A program made the position numbers and the translations under genes. A stretch of DNA of 64,000 nt from Paracoccus lichenicola (GTDB lineage Bacteria; Pseudomonadota; Alphaproteobacteria; Rhodobacterales; Rhodobacteraceae). The DNA lies in assembly GCF_009708075.1 (NCBI RefSeq), contig NZ_WMBT01000005.1:1-64000 (forward strand), given 5' to 3'. Shown here one piece after another: positions 1-10,807 of the stretch; the stretch's first letter is position 1; every line of letters begins with the position of its first letter. Below the pieces are notes generated by a model. The model saw only the letters and a program-made list of their open reading frames with translations. It was not told where the DNA came from and did not search any database.

Positions 1-39
1 CGTCCGGCCCCTCCAGCGTTCCCGCCTTCGGTGAAGCGG

Positions 40-68
40 TATTTACGGAGGAGAAACGGCAGGGGCAA
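40..68 (-). promoter_or_regulatory. Candidate sigma70-type promoter firing out of the left edge
   Basis: On the minus strand a TTGCCC hexamer (63-68) is followed by a 17-nt spacer and TAAATA (40-45). A-rich runs lie just upstream (about 87-115), as in UP-like elements. It sits downstream of msrQ and points away from it, so it should drive a gene beyond position 1. This rests on hexamer match and spacing only; the target gene is not visible. Confidence 0.35.
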
Positions 69-135
69 GAGGGTATCCGCAACTTTTTTCGCGGAACCGT
101 CATTTTTTACGCAACATGCTGATAATGTTGTCTTA

Positions 136-759
136 TTAATTCGCTGTCGCGGCATTGCCCCAGCGGATTGGCCGGGGAACGACGACTCGCAGCGCCAGAA
201 GCAGAAGAATCGCCGTCAGCCACAGCACCGGCTCCAGCGGGAAGGTCTTCAGCGCCCAGATCCAGTGCAGCGTGACCAAGGGGGCTGCGACATAGGCCAG
301 CTTGTGAAGCCTGCGCCAGGCAGCGCCTCCCATCCGGCGGATCGAGGCGTTGTTCGACGTGATCGCCAATGCCAGAAGCATCACGAAAGCCCCCATCCCG
401 AACACCAGATAGGGCCGCTTCACGACATCCCGCGCCATCGCGCCCCACAGCAGCGCCATGTCCATCACCACCCAGGCCAGCACATGCAGCCCTGCATAGG
501 TGAAGCACAGCAAGCCCAGGGCACGCCGGAAGCGCATGAAGCTGACGCCTAGGATGCGCAGCACGGGCGTCACCGCCAGGCTGGCGATCAGGAAATAAAG
601 CGCCGTGCGTCCCAGCCGGTGTTCGATGTCGCGGATCGGGTCGATCCCGAGGCCCCCCGTCAGGGTGTCCCACACCAGCAGCGCCAGGGGGACCAGCCCG
701 CCCAGCCACACGGCCCAGACGGGGATGCGGCGCAGCCAGCCGTTCACTGCCGCGCGCAT
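136..759 (-). CDS. msrQ: MsrQ, haem-binding membrane subunit of the periplasmic methionine sulfoxide reductase
   Basis: This is a 207-residue integral membrane protein of the ferric-reductase-like YedZ/MsrQ family, of usual length. It passes electrons from the respiratory chain or a flavin donor to periplasmic MsrP. About five to six hydrophobic segments are visible, with candidate haem-ligand histidines H47, H92, H152 and H165 in helical contexts such as YAGLHVLAW and LHKLAY. The ATG overlaps the msrP stop codon (TGATG), so the two are translationally coupled. A longer in-frame reading upstream is only the shadow of msrP. Confidence 0.93.
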   Translation of the reverse strand: MRAAVNGWLRRIPVWAVWLGGLVPLALLVWDTLTGGLGIDPIRDIEHRLGRTALYFLIASLAVTPVLRILGVSFMRFRRALGLLCFTYAGLHVLAWVVMDMALLWGAMARDVVKRPYLVFGMGAFVMLLALAITSNNASIRRMGGAAWRRLHKLAYVAAPLVTLHWIWALKTFPLEPVLWLTAILLLLALRVVVPRPIRWGNAATAN

Positions 760-1655
760 CAATAGTCCTTTGCCAGATCCATCCCGGCGTAAAGCTGCGC
801 CACCTGGTCGCCATAGCCGTTGAACATCAGTGTTTCCTCGCGCCCGCCGAACAGGCCCGCGCCGATGCGGCGCTCGGTGGCCTGGGACCAGCGGGGGTGA
901 TCGACCCGGGGGTTCACGTTGGCATAAAAGCCGTATTCCGACGGCTGCATCGCCTGCCACGTCGCCACCGGCTGGCGGTCGGTCAGGGTGATCCTGACGA
1001 TCGACTTGATGGATTTGAAGCCGTATTTCCACGGCACCACCAGCCGGATCGGCGCGCCGTTCTGGTTGGGCAAAGCGTCGCCGTAAAGGCCGGTCGCCAG
1101 GATCGTCAGCGGATGCATCGCCTCGTCCAGGCGCAAGCCTTCCTTGTAGGGCCAGTCGAGGATCGGGCGGTTCTGGCCCGGCATCTGTTCGGGGCGATAC
1201 AGCGTCTCGAAGGCCACGAACTTCGCACCGGGCTGCACGCCCGCGCGGTCCAGCACGCCTGCCAGGGGCACGCCGATCCAGGGGATCACCATTCCCCAGG
1301 CCTCGACGCAGCGCAGGCGGTAGATGCGTTCCTCCAGCGCGTTGGCGGGGGCAAGGTCGTCCACGCCGTAATTGCCGGGACGGTCCACCATGCCGCCGAT
1401 CTCGACCGCCCAAGGGTCCGTGACCAGGGCGCTTGCGTGGCGCGCGGGGTCGGTCTTGTCCATGCCGAATTCGTAGAAATTGTTGTAGTTGGTGATTTCC
1501 TCGAGCGTGTTCGGCGCCTGGTCCGTGGACAGGGCCGAGGGCTTGCCGGTCAGCGCCCAACCGGGCGTCGCCATCGCGGCGGCACCGGCGGCAATGAAGG
1601 CGCGGCGGTTCAGATAGTCTTTCTTCGGCGTCACGTCGGACCAGCGAAGCGTCAT
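759..1655 (-). CDS. msrP: MsrP, Tat-exported molybdopterin methionine sulfoxide reductase
   Basis: This is the catalytic subunit of the MsrPQ system, which repairs oxidised methionines in periplasmic proteins. The 298-residue product has an N-terminal twin-arginine motif (RRAF, residues 17-20) followed by an Ala-rich hydrophobic stretch, and a sulfite-oxidase fold whose probable Mo-ligand Cys is at about 116 (RLRCVEAWG). The start at 1655 was chosen over two upstream in-frame Met codons because a strong GGGGGAGG ribosome site sits just before it and family members begin at a similar WSDVTP segment. msrQ follows with overlap. Confidence 0.94.
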   Translation of the reverse strand: MTLRWSDVTPKKDYLNRRAFIAAGAAAMATPGWALTGKPSALSTDQAPNTLEEITNYNNFYEFGMDKTDPARHASALVTDPWAVEIGGMVDRPGNYGVDDLAPANALEERIYRLRCVEAWGMVIPWIGVPLAGVLDRAGVQPGAKFVAFETLYRPEQMPGQNRPILDWPYKEGLRLDEAMHPLTILATGLYGDALPNQNGAPIRLVVPWKYGFKSIKSIVRITLTDRQPVATWQAMQPSEYGFYANVNPRVDHPRWSQATERRIGAGLFGGREETLMFNGYGDQVAQLYAGMDLAKDY

Positions 1656-1740
1656 GGCTTCCTCCCCCATCAGGCACAGGCGCAACGCGCACTATAGGGC
1701 CGCCGCGCCGCGATATTCGTTCACATTAGCCTGAAGGACA

Positions 1741-3770
<2,030 letters not shown>

Positions 3771-3771
<1 letters not shown>

Positions 3772-4067
3772 CACATCCCGTAGAAGAAGCCGGCGTTGTT
3801 GGCCAAGGCGCGTTGCAGGATGATGATGATGATAAAGACGATCAGCGGCGCCAGATCCAGCCCGCCGGTGTTGGGCAGCACGCCCCGGATCGGGCGATAG
3901 ATCGGCTCCAGCAGGCGGTTGAGACCGTCCCACAACTGCCCGACCAGCGGCTGGCGCAGGTTCAGGACCTGGAAGTTGATCAGCCAGGACATGATGATGT
4001 GGACGATCATCACGAACCACACCACTTGCAGGATCAGTTGCAAGGCCTCGTAAAGCGTTCCCATCAT
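3771..4067 (-). CDS. yggT: YggT family membrane protein
   Basis: A 98-residue protein with an N-terminal hydrophobic helix (about 9-29), the family segment SWLINFQVLNLRQP, the typical LNRLLEPIYRPIRGVLP motif, and a second, very Ile-rich helix (about 73-85). YggT proteins are small inner-membrane proteins of unclear role, linked in some bacteria to osmotic tolerance and division. Two tandem ATG codons (4067 and 4064) follow a GAGGGG site; either could initiate. It is coupled to recQ. Confidence 0.88.
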
Positions 4068-4196
4068 GCCCCTCGTCTCGTGTTCGGGCTTGTTATGGGG
4101 ATGCGCGCCCCCCTTCGCAAGCAAGTTGCCGCAGCGTTCCCCGTTGACGATCGCGTGGGGCGCGGCCACCCCTGCCGGGCAACCGAAGGAGGCGCG

Positions 4197-4757
4197 ATGT
4201 ATCCCCTGTTCCGCTTCGCCAAGGAGATGGTCAAGTTCCGCAACGCCCCGCGCCTTGGGGTAACGGACACGCATGTCTCGACCCATGTCTGCTGGCCCTG
4301 GGATCTGGATCCCTGGATCGAGCTGAACAACGGCCGGACGCTGACCCTGTTCGACCTCGGCCGCATCCCCATGGCGCAGCGCAGCGGGCTGATCCCGGTC
4401 CTGCGGGACCGCAAATGGGGCATCACGGTGGCGGGCAGTTCGGTCCGCTACCGCCGCCGCATCCGGGCCTTCGACCGTTTCACGATGATGTCGCGCCTGG
4501 CAGGCTGGGACAGCCGCTTCCTCTACATGGACCAGTCCATGTGGAAGGGCGCGGATTGCTGCAACCAGGCGCTGATCCGGTCGGCCATCACGTCCGCGAA
4601 CGGCATCGTGCCACCCGCGCAGGTGATGGCGGCGCTTGGCGCGTCGCCCGACAGCCCGCCCCTGCCCCCCTGGATCGCCGCCTGGGCCGAGGCGGATGCC
4701 CTGCGCCCCTGGCCGCCCCGGCTTTCCCCTGACGCAAAAGCCCACTTGCCAGCCTGA
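4197..4757 (+). CDS. Thioesterase-like (hot-dog fold) acyl-CoA hydrolase family protein
   Basis: A 186-residue protein resembling the thioesterase-like superfamily. The segment DLDPWIELNNGR (about residues 37-48) matches the position of the D-x-x-x-x-x-NN signature of 4-hydroxybenzoyl-CoA-type hot-dog enzymes. The ATG is preceded by AAGGAGGCGCG, a strong ribosome site. It diverges from yggT-recQ and is followed by a transporter gene 43 nt away. The substrate cannot be told from sequence. Confidence 0.75.
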   Translation: MYPLFRFAKEMVKFRNAPRLGVTDTHVSTHVCWPWDLDPWIELNNGRTLTLFDLGRIPMAQRSGLIPVLRDRKWGITVAGSSVRYRRRIRAFDRFTMMSRLAGWDSRFLYMDQSMWKGADCCNQALIRSAITSANGIVPPAQVMAALGASPDSPPLPPWIAAWAEADALRPWPPRLSPDAKAHLPA

Positions 4758-4800
4758 CGGCCCTTGGGCCTTATGACGCCAAAGCGCGCTCGGGGGGCGG

Positions 4801-6171
4801 ATGGACCGCAAACGGATCTGGGGCTGGTGGTTCTTCGACTGGGCCAGCCAGCCTTTTCATACGCTTCTGCTGACCTTCATCTTCTCGGTCTATTTCGCCG
4901 AGGTCGCGCAGCGCCATTTCCTGAACATCAGCGGCGACCTGAGGCTGGCAGGCGCGCAGGCGCAGGCCTTGTGGGGATACGGGCTGTCGGCCACCGGCAT
5001 CATCATCGCCCTTTGCGCGCCGGTCCTGGGCGCCATCGCCGACACGTCCGGGCGGCGGATGCCGTGGATCTGGTTCTTTTCGGTCCTCTATGTCGCAGGC
5101 TCGGCGGGCCTGTGGTGGCTGGTGCCCGACCAGCCGCCGCTGGTGCAGGCGGTGGTGCTGTTCGGCATCGGCCTGATCGGGGTCGAATTCGCCACCATCT
5201 TCACCAACGCCCTGCTGCCGGGGCTTGCCCCGCGCGACGAGATCGGGCGGCTGTCCGGGTCCGGCTATGCCTTCGGCTATCTGGGCGGCGTCGTCTCGCT
5301 GGCCGTGATGCTGGCGCTGTTCCAGGAAACGCCGTCGGGCAAGACGATGTTCGGGCTGGACCCGCTGTTCGGCCTGGACCCGGCCGCGCGGGAAGGGACG
5401 CGCTTTGTCGGTCCCTTCGTGGCGGTGTGGTATGCCCTTTTCATGATTCCGTTCTTCCTGTGGGTGCGCGAACCGCGCGGGCCGCGCCAGCCCCTCCGCA
5501 TCGGCGCGGCCCTGGCCGATCTGTGGGCGCTGATCCGCAGCCTGCGTCACCGCCGAAGCCTGGCGGCCTGGCTGGCGTCGTCCATGCTGTCGCGGGACGC
5601 GCTGAACGCGCTTTACGGGTTCGGCGGGGTTTATGCCGGGACCGTGCTGGGCTGGCCCGTGTTCCTGGCGGGCGTCTTCGGCGTCGTCAGCGCCATCGCC
5701 GCCGCCATCGTCAGCTGGGCGGGCGGGCGGGCCGACCGCGCCTTTGGTCCCAAGCCCGTGATCGTCGCCACCATCCTGATCCTGACCGCCGTTTGCATGG
5801 TCGTGGTCGGCATGGACCGGGAAACGCTGTTCGGCCTGGGCCTGCCGCAAACCCCTGTCTTCGGGCGCTTGTACGTCCCCGACCTGGTGTTCTTCCTGTG
5901 CGGCGCGCTGATCGGCGGGGCGGGCGGCGCCATGCAGGCCGCCAGCCGCACCCTGATGGTGCGCCACACAACCCCCGCGCGCGCGACCGAGGGCTTCGGC
6001 CTTTACGCCCTGTCCGGCAAGGCCACCGCCTTCCTGGCCCCCTTTCTGATCGCCCTTGTCACCGACCTTTCCGGCAACCAGCGTCTTGGCATTTCCCCGC
6101 TGATCGCGCTGTTCATCCTTTCGCTGATCCTGCTAGTCTGGGTGAACCCGGAAGGAGAGGGAAAGCAGTGA
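4801..6171 (+). CDS. UMF1-family major facilitator transporter
   Basis: A 456-residue polytopic protein with about twelve hydrophobic segments. The opening WGWWFFDWASQPF is the N-terminal signature of the Atg22/UMF1 (unknown major facilitator) family. The loop GAIADTSGRRMPW is an MFS-type motif between helices 2 and 3. The yeast relative Atg22 exports amino acids from the vacuole; bacterial substrates are mostly unknown. It overlaps mepA by 4 nt (GTGA), so the two are probably co-translated. Confidence 0.88.
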   Translation: MDRKRIWGWWFFDWASQPFHTLLLTFIFSVYFAEVAQRHFLNISGDLRLAGAQAQALWGYGLSATGIIIALCAPVLGAIADTSGRRMPWIWFFSVLYVAGSAGLWWLVPDQPPLVQAVVLFGIGLIGVEFATIFTNALLPGLAPRDEIGRLSGSGYAFGYLGGVVSLAVMLALFQETPSGKTMFGLDPLFGLDPAAREGTRFVGPFVAVWYALFMIPFFLWVREPRGPRQPLRIGAALADLWALIRSLRHRRSLAAWLASSMLSRDALNALYGFGGVYAGTVLGWPVFLAGVFGVVSAIAAAIVSWAGGRADRAFGPKPVIVATILILTAVCMVVVGMDRETLFGLGLPQTPVFGRLYVPDLVFFLCGALIGGAGGAMQAASRTLMVRHTTPARATEGFGLYALSGKATAFLAPFLIALVTDLSGNQRLGISPLIALFILSLILLVWVNPEGEGKQ

Positions 6172-7031
6172 TCCGCAAAATCCTGACCGCCGCCGCCATC
6201 GTGGCAGGCCTTGTCCTGCCCGCATCCGCCGACCCCCTGGCCAAGGATGTCTTCGGCAGCTTCCGCGCCGCAGCCCAGGGACCGGCGGTATCCATCGGCT
6301 TTTATTCCAAGGGCTGCGGGCAGGGCTTCGTGCAACTGCCCGAAAGCGGGCCAAGCTGGCAGGCGATGCGCCTGTCCAGGAACCGCAACTGGGGCCACCC
6401 GGCTCTGGTGAACTTCCTGATGGGCCTGTCGCAGGCCGCGCAACAGGCGGGCTGGCGCGGCCTTTACATCGGCGACATGAGCCAGCCGCGCGGCGGGCCG
6501 ATGACCTCGGGCCATGCCAGCCACCAGTTGGGCCTGGACGCGGACATCTGGATGCTGCCGCCATCCTCGCTGAACCTGTCGCCGCAGCAACGCGAAAACC
6601 TGTCCTCGGTGTCGATCACCGACAAGCGCGGGGTCGGGCTGACGAATGCCTGGAACCCCGGGCACATGGCGATCATGCGCGCCGCCGCCCGCGATCCGCG
6701 CGTCGAACGCATCCTGGTCGATCCGGTCGCCAAGGTGGCGATGTGCCAGATGGAGCGCGGCGACCGCGCCTGGCTGCGCAAGATCCGCCCCATCAACGCC
6801 CACAATTACCACTTCCACGTCCGCCTGTCCTGCCCGCGCGGGTCGATCTGCGACCGCCAGCCCGCGCCCCCGCCGGGCGACGGCTGCGCGGAAGCCGCCG
6901 AATGGATCCGGAACCGCATCGACCCCGGCCGGGTCGAACCCGTGCCGCCCGATCCCGATTACCGCCATCCCCGGACCTTCCGTCTTTCCGAATTGCCCGC
7001 CCAATGCCGATCCGTCGCCGGCGCGCCCTAG
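6168..7031 (+). CDS. mepA: Penicillin-insensitive murein endopeptidase MepA
   Basis: A peptidase M74-family metalloenzyme that cuts D-Ala-meso-DAP cross-links of peptidoglycan in the periplasm. The 287-residue protein has a cleavable signal peptide (about 1-21, ending ASADP), the zinc motif SGHASHQLGLDADIW (H116, H119, D124/D126) and the C-terminal HNYHFHVRL motif (H212, H215, H217). The start is GTG at 6168, overlapping the previous stop, with GGAGAGG upstream. Its last 28 nt overlap the next gene. Confidence 0.94.
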   Translation: MIRKILTAAAIVAGLVLPASADPLAKDVFGSFRAAAQGPAVSIGFYSKGCGQGFVQLPESGPSWQAMRLSRNRNWGHPALVNFLMGLSQAAQQAGWRGLYIGDMSQPRGGPMTSGHASHQLGLDADIWMLPPSSLNLSPQQRENLSSVSITDKRGVGLTNAWNPGHMAIMRAAARDPRVERILVDPVAKVAMCQMERGDRAWLRKIRPINAHNYHFHVRLSCPRGSICDRQPAPPPGDGCAEAAEWIRNRIDPGRVEPVPPDPDYRHPRTFRLSELPAQCRSVAGAP

Positions 7032-7897
7032 GCGCGCTGTCCGTGCTGTTGCTGATCGCGGCCGGCACCCCTGCGCCGGCCGCATCGCTGGATCATGTCG
7101 GAACCTTCGTCTGGTCGGGCGACGACGACAGCTTCGGCGGCTTTTCCGGCCTCGAGATCAGCCCCGACGGCAGCGGCTTCCATGCCCTGACCGACCGCGC
7201 GCATCTGTATTGGGGCAGCATCGACCGCGATTCGCAGGGCGTGATCCGGGCCATGAACATCGCCGGGCGCGCGCATCTGAAGGACAGCAAGGGCATCCCC
7301 CTGCCCCCCGGCTATACCGGCGACAGCGAAGGCCTGGCCATCGGCGACGATGGCCGCATCTGGGTCAGCTTCGAGGGGCTGGACCGCATCGCCCGCTATG
7401 ACGATGCCGATGCAACGGCGGCGGCGCTGCTCCCGCCGCCCAAGGTGCCGGGCATGTGGATCAATTCGGGGCTGGAAGCCCTGGCGATCCGGGACGGCAC
7501 CCTTTACGCCGTGCCGGAACGGTCGGGGGGCGAGGACCAGCCGTTCCCGATCCTGACCTTTCGCGACAACCGATGGAACCGGGCCGGAGAGATCCGGCGC
7601 GACCCCCGGTGGCTGGCGGTGGGCGCCGATTTCGGCCCGGATGGCTGGTTCTATCTGCTGGAACGCGATTTCCAGGGCATCCTGGGCTTTGCCGCGCGCG
7701 TGCGCCGGATGCAATTGACCGACGACGGCCCCCGGAACGAGGAAATCCTGCTGACCACCCGTCCCCTCCAATACGACAACCTGGAAGGACTGTCGGTCTG
7801 GCACGACGGGCAGGGGATCCGGCTGACGATGATCGCCGACGACAACTTCCTGTTCGTGCAGCGCACGGAACTGGTGGAATACCGGCTGCGCGATTGA
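7004..7897 (+). CDS. Esterase-like activity of phytase family protein, exported
   Basis: A 297-residue protein with a positively charged N-terminus (MPIRRRR) and a signal peptide ending near PAPAAS. The body reads as a beta-propeller: repeated blade-like segments such as GDSEGLAIGDDGRIWVSFEG and SGLEALAIRDGTLYAVPE resemble the esterase-like/phytase-like domain (DUF4893/SdiA-regulated type). It is probably periplasmic. It begins inside the 3' end of mepA, so it is likely part of that operon. The enzymatic activity is unproven. Confidence 0.8.
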   Translation: MPIRRRRALGALSVLLLIAAGTPAPAASLDHVGTFVWSGDDDSFGGFSGLEISPDGSGFHALTDRAHLYWGSIDRDSQGVIRAMNIAGRAHLKDSKGIPLPPGYTGDSEGLAIGDDGRIWVSFEGLDRIARYDDADATAAALLPPPKVPGMWINSGLEALAIRDGTLYAVPERSGGEDQPFPILTFRDNRWNRAGEIRRDPRWLAVGADFGPDGWFYLLERDFQGILGFAARVRRMQLTDDGPRNEEILLTTRPLQYDNLEGLSVWHDGQGIRLTMIADDNFLFVQRTELVEYRLRD

Positions 7898-7930
7898 CAA
7901 TCGCCCGCCCTGCCGCGTAAGGGCCGCGCT

Positions 7931-7949
7931 GTCCTGCACGCCGCAGGGC
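7931..7949 (+). other. Stem-loop in the leader of the VUT transporter gene
   Basis: GTCCTGC (7931-7937) pairs with GCAGGGC (7943-7949) around a 5-nt loop, 38 nt before the yhhQ start. Queuosine-precursor transporters are often riboswitch-controlled, but I cannot match a preQ1 aptamer here. It may be a simple leader hairpin. Confidence 0.3.
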
Positions 7950-7986
7950 CGAGTTGTTCCGCGACCTTGTAAAACGGAAACCATCA

Positions 7987-8589
7987 ATGACCCGCTATCT
8001 GCCCGGCATCCTTGCCATGGCCATCATCGTCGTGGCCTCGAACATCCTCGTGCAATTCACGGTCGGTTCCTGGCTGACTTGGGGCGCCTTCACCTATCCC
8101 TTCGCCTTCCTTGTCACCGAGGTGATGAACCGCGTCTATGGTCCCGCAGCCGCCCGTCGCGTGGTGCTGGCGGGCTTCGTCGTGGGCGTTGCGTGCTCCG
8201 TCATCGCCGCGGGTCTGGACAAGACCACGGTGCGAATCGCGGTCGGGTCCGGCGCGGCCTTCCTGGTGGCGCAACTGGTGGACATCGTGGTCTTCAACGC
8301 GCTGCGGCAGCGCCGCTGGTGGGTCGCGCCGCTGATGTCGTCCTCGGTCGGATCGGTGCTGGACACGGCGATCTTCTTTGCGGTGGCCTTCACCGCCGCC
8401 CTGCCCCCCGACGCCAACACCGGCTGGGCAAACGAACCCGTTCCGCTGCTTGGTCAAGGACCGGTCACCGCCCTGTGGGTTTCGTTGGCAACTGCCGACT
8501 GGATGGTCAAGATGAGCCTGGCGATACTGGCCCTTGTGCCTTTCCGGCTGATCGTGCGCAATTTGTTGCGGGCCGAGCGAACAATCTGA
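7987..8589 (+). CDS. yhhQ: Queuosine precursor transporter, YhhQ/VUT family
   Basis: A 200-residue membrane protein with about six hydrophobic segments and the family features ASNILVQF, YPFAFLVTEVMNRVYG and QLVDIVVFNALRQRRWWVAPL with following SSVGSVLDTAIFF. YhhQ proteins import queuosine precursors (preQ0/preQ1), which feed tRNA wobble-base modification. The start at 7987 was preferred over an in-frame Met 33 nt upstream because homologues start at the hydrophobic segment. A small independent RNA locus follows. Confidence 0.88.
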   Translation: MTRYLPGILAMAIIVVASNILVQFTVGSWLTWGAFTYPFAFLVTEVMNRVYGPAAARRVVLAGFVVGVACSVIAAGLDKTTVRIAVGSGAAFLVAQLVDIVVFNALRQRRWWVAPLMSSSVGSVLDTAIFFAVAFTAALPPDANTGWANEPVPLLGQGPVTALWVSLATADWMVKMSLAILALVPFRLIVRNLLRAERTI

Positions 8590-8618
8590 TTGACTTGAAT
8601 CCGGTCTGTGGCACCATC
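8590..8618 (+). promoter_or_regulatory. Candidate promoter of the small RNA locus
   Basis: TTGACT lies directly after the yhhQ stop codon. A 17-nt spacer leads to ACCATC, a poor -10 hexamer. The -35 match is good and the -10 is weak, so this is tentative. If it is used, transcription would start near 8625 and exclude the upstream anti-SD strand. A promoter further upstream would include it. Confidence 0.3.
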
Positions 8619-8656
8619 CTCCTTACAACGGCAACCAATTGAAAGGAGGTGGTCCA

Positions 8657-8713
8657 GTGTCTAGAGTGATATTGGAGAGAGGTGTCGGAACAGTCAGGGG
8701 GGCCGTGGCCTGA
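8657..8713 (+). CDS. Tiny 18-residue ORF with extreme Shine-Dalgarno
   Basis: A GTG start follows AAAGGAGGTGGTCCA, which is complementary (one G.U pair) to 15 nt at the 3' end of 16S rRNA. The reading frame encodes VSRVILERGVGTVRGAVA and stops at TGA. It uses codons that are rare in this genome: AGA twice, ATA and TTG. It could be a leader peptide, a small protein or just the loading site of a regulatory RNA. No known family is recognised. It lies inside the candidate RNA at 8613-8825. Confidence 0.4.
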   Translation: MSRVILERGVGTVRGAVA

Positions 8714-8792
8714 GGGCAGCCCCAAGGGTCGTAAACCCTGGTTGGGACCGGAACATCCGCCATCCCTAACCGGACCATCTCCGTGGATCTCG

Positions 8793-8825
8793 CGGGCCGC
8801 CCTGTCTAGGCGGCCCGTTCCTTTT
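8793..8825 (+). terminator. Intrinsic terminator of the small RNA locus
   Basis: A 9-bp perfect stem CGGGCCGCC/GGCGGCCCG with a 7-nt loop is followed by TTCCTTTT on the plus strand. The minus-strand side has no U-run, so it should mainly terminate rightward transcription. Confidence 0.75.
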
Positions 8826-8837
8826 GGGGCCAGCGCG

Positions 8838-9404
8838 TCAGAAACGGAACGAGGCGCGGGCCTGAAGGATATTCGCCGTCAGATCGACGCCCGTGCCATC
8901 GACATTGGCGACTTCTTGCCGCGTGTATTCCAGTCCCGCCACGAACCGGTCCGTCACCAGAACCTCGGCGCCAAGCCCGTAGGTGACGCCGAAATCCGAA
9001 TAGCCGGGTTCCGTGTAGTAAGCGCCGCCCACGGTCAGATAAGGCAGCACGCGCCCGAAGCCCTTGCCTGCACGCGCGCGCAACCGGGTCAGATCGGCCG
9101 ATTCGCCGACATCTCCGTCAAGGCGGTTGTGATCCAGTTCCAGGCCCAGGACATATTGGCCGAAGTCGTGCTGGTATCCGGCATGAAGGCCGAAGGCGTC
9201 CATATCGGTATCGCGGCTGATGGATCCAAGCGCCGCCGTGACCGAACCGGAACCATAATGCAGACCTGCATAAAAGCCGGTCCAGGCCTGGGCACTCGGC
9301 TGTGAAACCCCCGCCAGGGGTTTGCCCCCCGTGCTGACATACCCACCGGCAAACGAGCCGCTGGCGCACAAGCTGACCGCGGCGGCATAAACGAACGATT
9401 TCAA
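8838..9404 (-). CDS. Small outer-membrane beta-barrel protein
   Basis: A 188-residue protein with a signal peptide ending SFAGG and a barrel body made of alternating strands: WTGFYAGLHYGSGS at the start, repeated aromatic/Gly strands such as YLTVGGAYYTEPGY, and a terminal phenylalanine (RASFRF) as expected for BAM-assembled barrels. It resembles OmpA-like/Omp25-type eight-stranded porin-like proteins. It stands alone and ends against the small RNA terminator. A structural role is likely; a transport role is unknown. Confidence 0.85.
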   Translation of the reverse strand: MKSFVYAAAVSLCASGSFAGGYVSTGGKPLAGVSQPSAQAWTGFYAGLHYGSGSVTAALGSISRDTDMDAFGLHAGYQHDFGQYVLGLELDHNRLDGDVGESADLTRLRARAGKGFGRVLPYLTVGGAYYTEPGYSDFGVTYGLGAEVLVTDRFVAGLEYTRQEVANVDGTGVDLTANILQARASFRF

Positions 9405-9509
9405 TTGCGTGATCCCATGAATGACGCAGACCGCCTAGTTCGGGAAATCGCCTGCGTCAATCGCGCCGAAACCTGCCGTTCCTGCCGGACGTGAAGGGTG
9501 GCCGCGATG

Positions 9510-10685
9510 TCACACCCGCTCGATCGCCAGCGCGATCCCTTGCCCCCCGCCGATGCACATCGTCACCAGCCCGCGCCTGCCGCCGGTGCGTTCCAGCTCA
9601 TGAAGCGCCTTGACGGTGATGATCGCCCCCGTCGCGCCAACCGGATGGCCGAGCGCGATGGCCCCGCCGTTGGGGTTCACCCGGGCCGGATCCAGCCCCA
9701 GTTCCTTGTTCACCGCCAGGGCCTGCGCCGCGAAGGCCTCGTTCGATTCGATCACGTCGAAATCGCCTGCCGACAGGCCCGTTTTCTCCAGCAGCTTCTG
9801 CACCGCCGGGATCGGGCCGATGCCCATCACCTCGGGCCGCACGCCCGCCACGGCATAGCCCAGGATCCGCGCGCGCGGCGTCAGCCCCGCTGCTTTGGCC
9901 GCATCGGCGCGCGCCAGTACCAGGGCCGCCGCGCCGTCGTTGATGCCGCTGGCGTTGCCCGCCGTGACGGTGCCGTTCTTCTGGAACGCCGTCTTCAGCC
10001 CCGCCAGCTTGTCCAGGCTGGTGTCCTTGGGATGCTCGTCCGTGTCGAAAACCACCGGTCCCTTGCGGCCCTTCACCTCGACCGGCACGATCTGGTCCTT
10101 GAAATTCCCCGCGGCAATGGCCGCCGCCGCCCGGCGCTGCGATTCCATGGCGAACTCGTCCTGGGCCTGGCGGCTGATGCCATGTTCCGCCGCCACGTTT
10201 TCCGCCGTCACGCCCATGTGGCCGGTGCCCATCGGGCAGGTCAGGGCGCCGGTCATCATGTCCAGCATCCTCTGGTCGCCCATCTTCGCGCCGAACCGGG
10301 CGGACGGGACGGCATAAGGCGCGCGGCTCATGCTCTCGGCCCCGCCGGCGACCGCGAAATTGGCGTCGCCCAGCATCAGCGCCTGCGCCGCCGACACGAT
10401 GGCCTGCGCGCCCGATCCGCACAGCCGGTTCACGTTCATCGCGGGGGTGGTGTCGGGAATGCCTGCCTCCAGCATCGCCACGCGGCTCAGATACATGTCG
10501 CGGGGTTCCGTGTTGATGACATGGCCAAAGACCACCTGCCCGATCTTCTCGGGGGCCACGCCGGCCCGTTCCATCGCGGCGCGGGTCACGACCGTCGCCA
10601 GCTCGATCGGCGGAATGGCGGCCAGACTGCCGCCGAAGGTGCCGATGGCGGTGCGGACGCCGGACAGGATGACGATATCGGACAT
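9510..10685 (-). CDS. Acetyl-CoA C-acetyltransferase (thiolase)
   Basis: A 391-residue thiolase that condenses or cleaves acetoacetyl-CoA, in polyhydroxybutyrate synthesis or fatty-acid and ketone metabolism. The nucleophile Cys lies in [10 protein letters not shown] (about 89), the His in [15 protein letters not shown] and the second catalytic Cys in MCIGGGQG near the C-terminus. The start at 10685 was chosen because family members begin [15 protein letters not shown]; an upstream in-frame Met adds 26 implausible residues. No phaB or phaC is adjacent, so the exact pathway is open. Confidence 0.92.
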   Translation of the reverse strand: MSDIVILSGVRTAIGTFGGSLAAIPPIELATVVTRAAMERAGVAPEKIGQVVFGHVINTEPRDMYLSRVAMLEAGIPDTTPAMNVNRLCGSGAQAIVSAAQALMLGDANFAVAGGAESMSRAPYAVPSARFGAKMGDQRMLDMMTGALTCPMGTGHMGVTAENVAAEHGISRQAQDEFAMESQRRAAAAIAAGNFKDQIVPVEVKGRKGPVVFDTDEHPKDTSLDKLAGLKTAFQKNGTVTAGNASGINDGAAALVLARADAAKAAGLTPRARILGYAVAGVRPEVMGIGPIPAVQKLLEKTGLSAGDFDVIESNEAFAAQALAVNKELGLDPARVNPNGGAIALGHPVGATGAIITVKALHELERTGGRRGLVTMCIGGGQGIALAIERV

Positions 10686-10807
10686 GGTGAACCCCTTCCC
10701 TTGGTTGCCCGGCCAGCATAGGCGCGGGACGCCATCCGGGCCAAGCGCGCCGTGGCGTCGCACGGGGACCGGGGCTAACCTGTTGCAAGGACAGGAAGCG
10801 AATCGCG

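Larger units (their letters stand above)
8613..8825 (+). ncRNA. Candidate structured small RNA with sequestered Shine-Dalgarno and intrinsic terminator
   Basis: An isolated unit between yhhQ and a convergent outer-membrane gene. ACCA-T-CCTCCTT (8613-8624) can pair with AAGGAGGTGGT (8643-8653) in an 11-bp stem with one bulged T, hiding an exceptionally strong SD. Downstream are a hairpin AGGGT-CGTAA-ACCCT (8725-8739) extended by CCCA/TGGG, a CCGG/CCGG pairing (8748-8773), and a 9-bp terminator hairpin CGGGCCGCC/GGCGGCCCG (8793-8817) followed by TTCCTTTT. I do not recognise it as a named RNA family. The 5' end is uncertain. Confidence 0.5.

Noticed and set aside
7898..7986. preQ1 riboswitch upstream of yhhQ
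   Set aside because: A stem-loop exists, but I could not match the preQ1 aptamer core or its A-rich tail. It is kept only as an unassigned hairpin.
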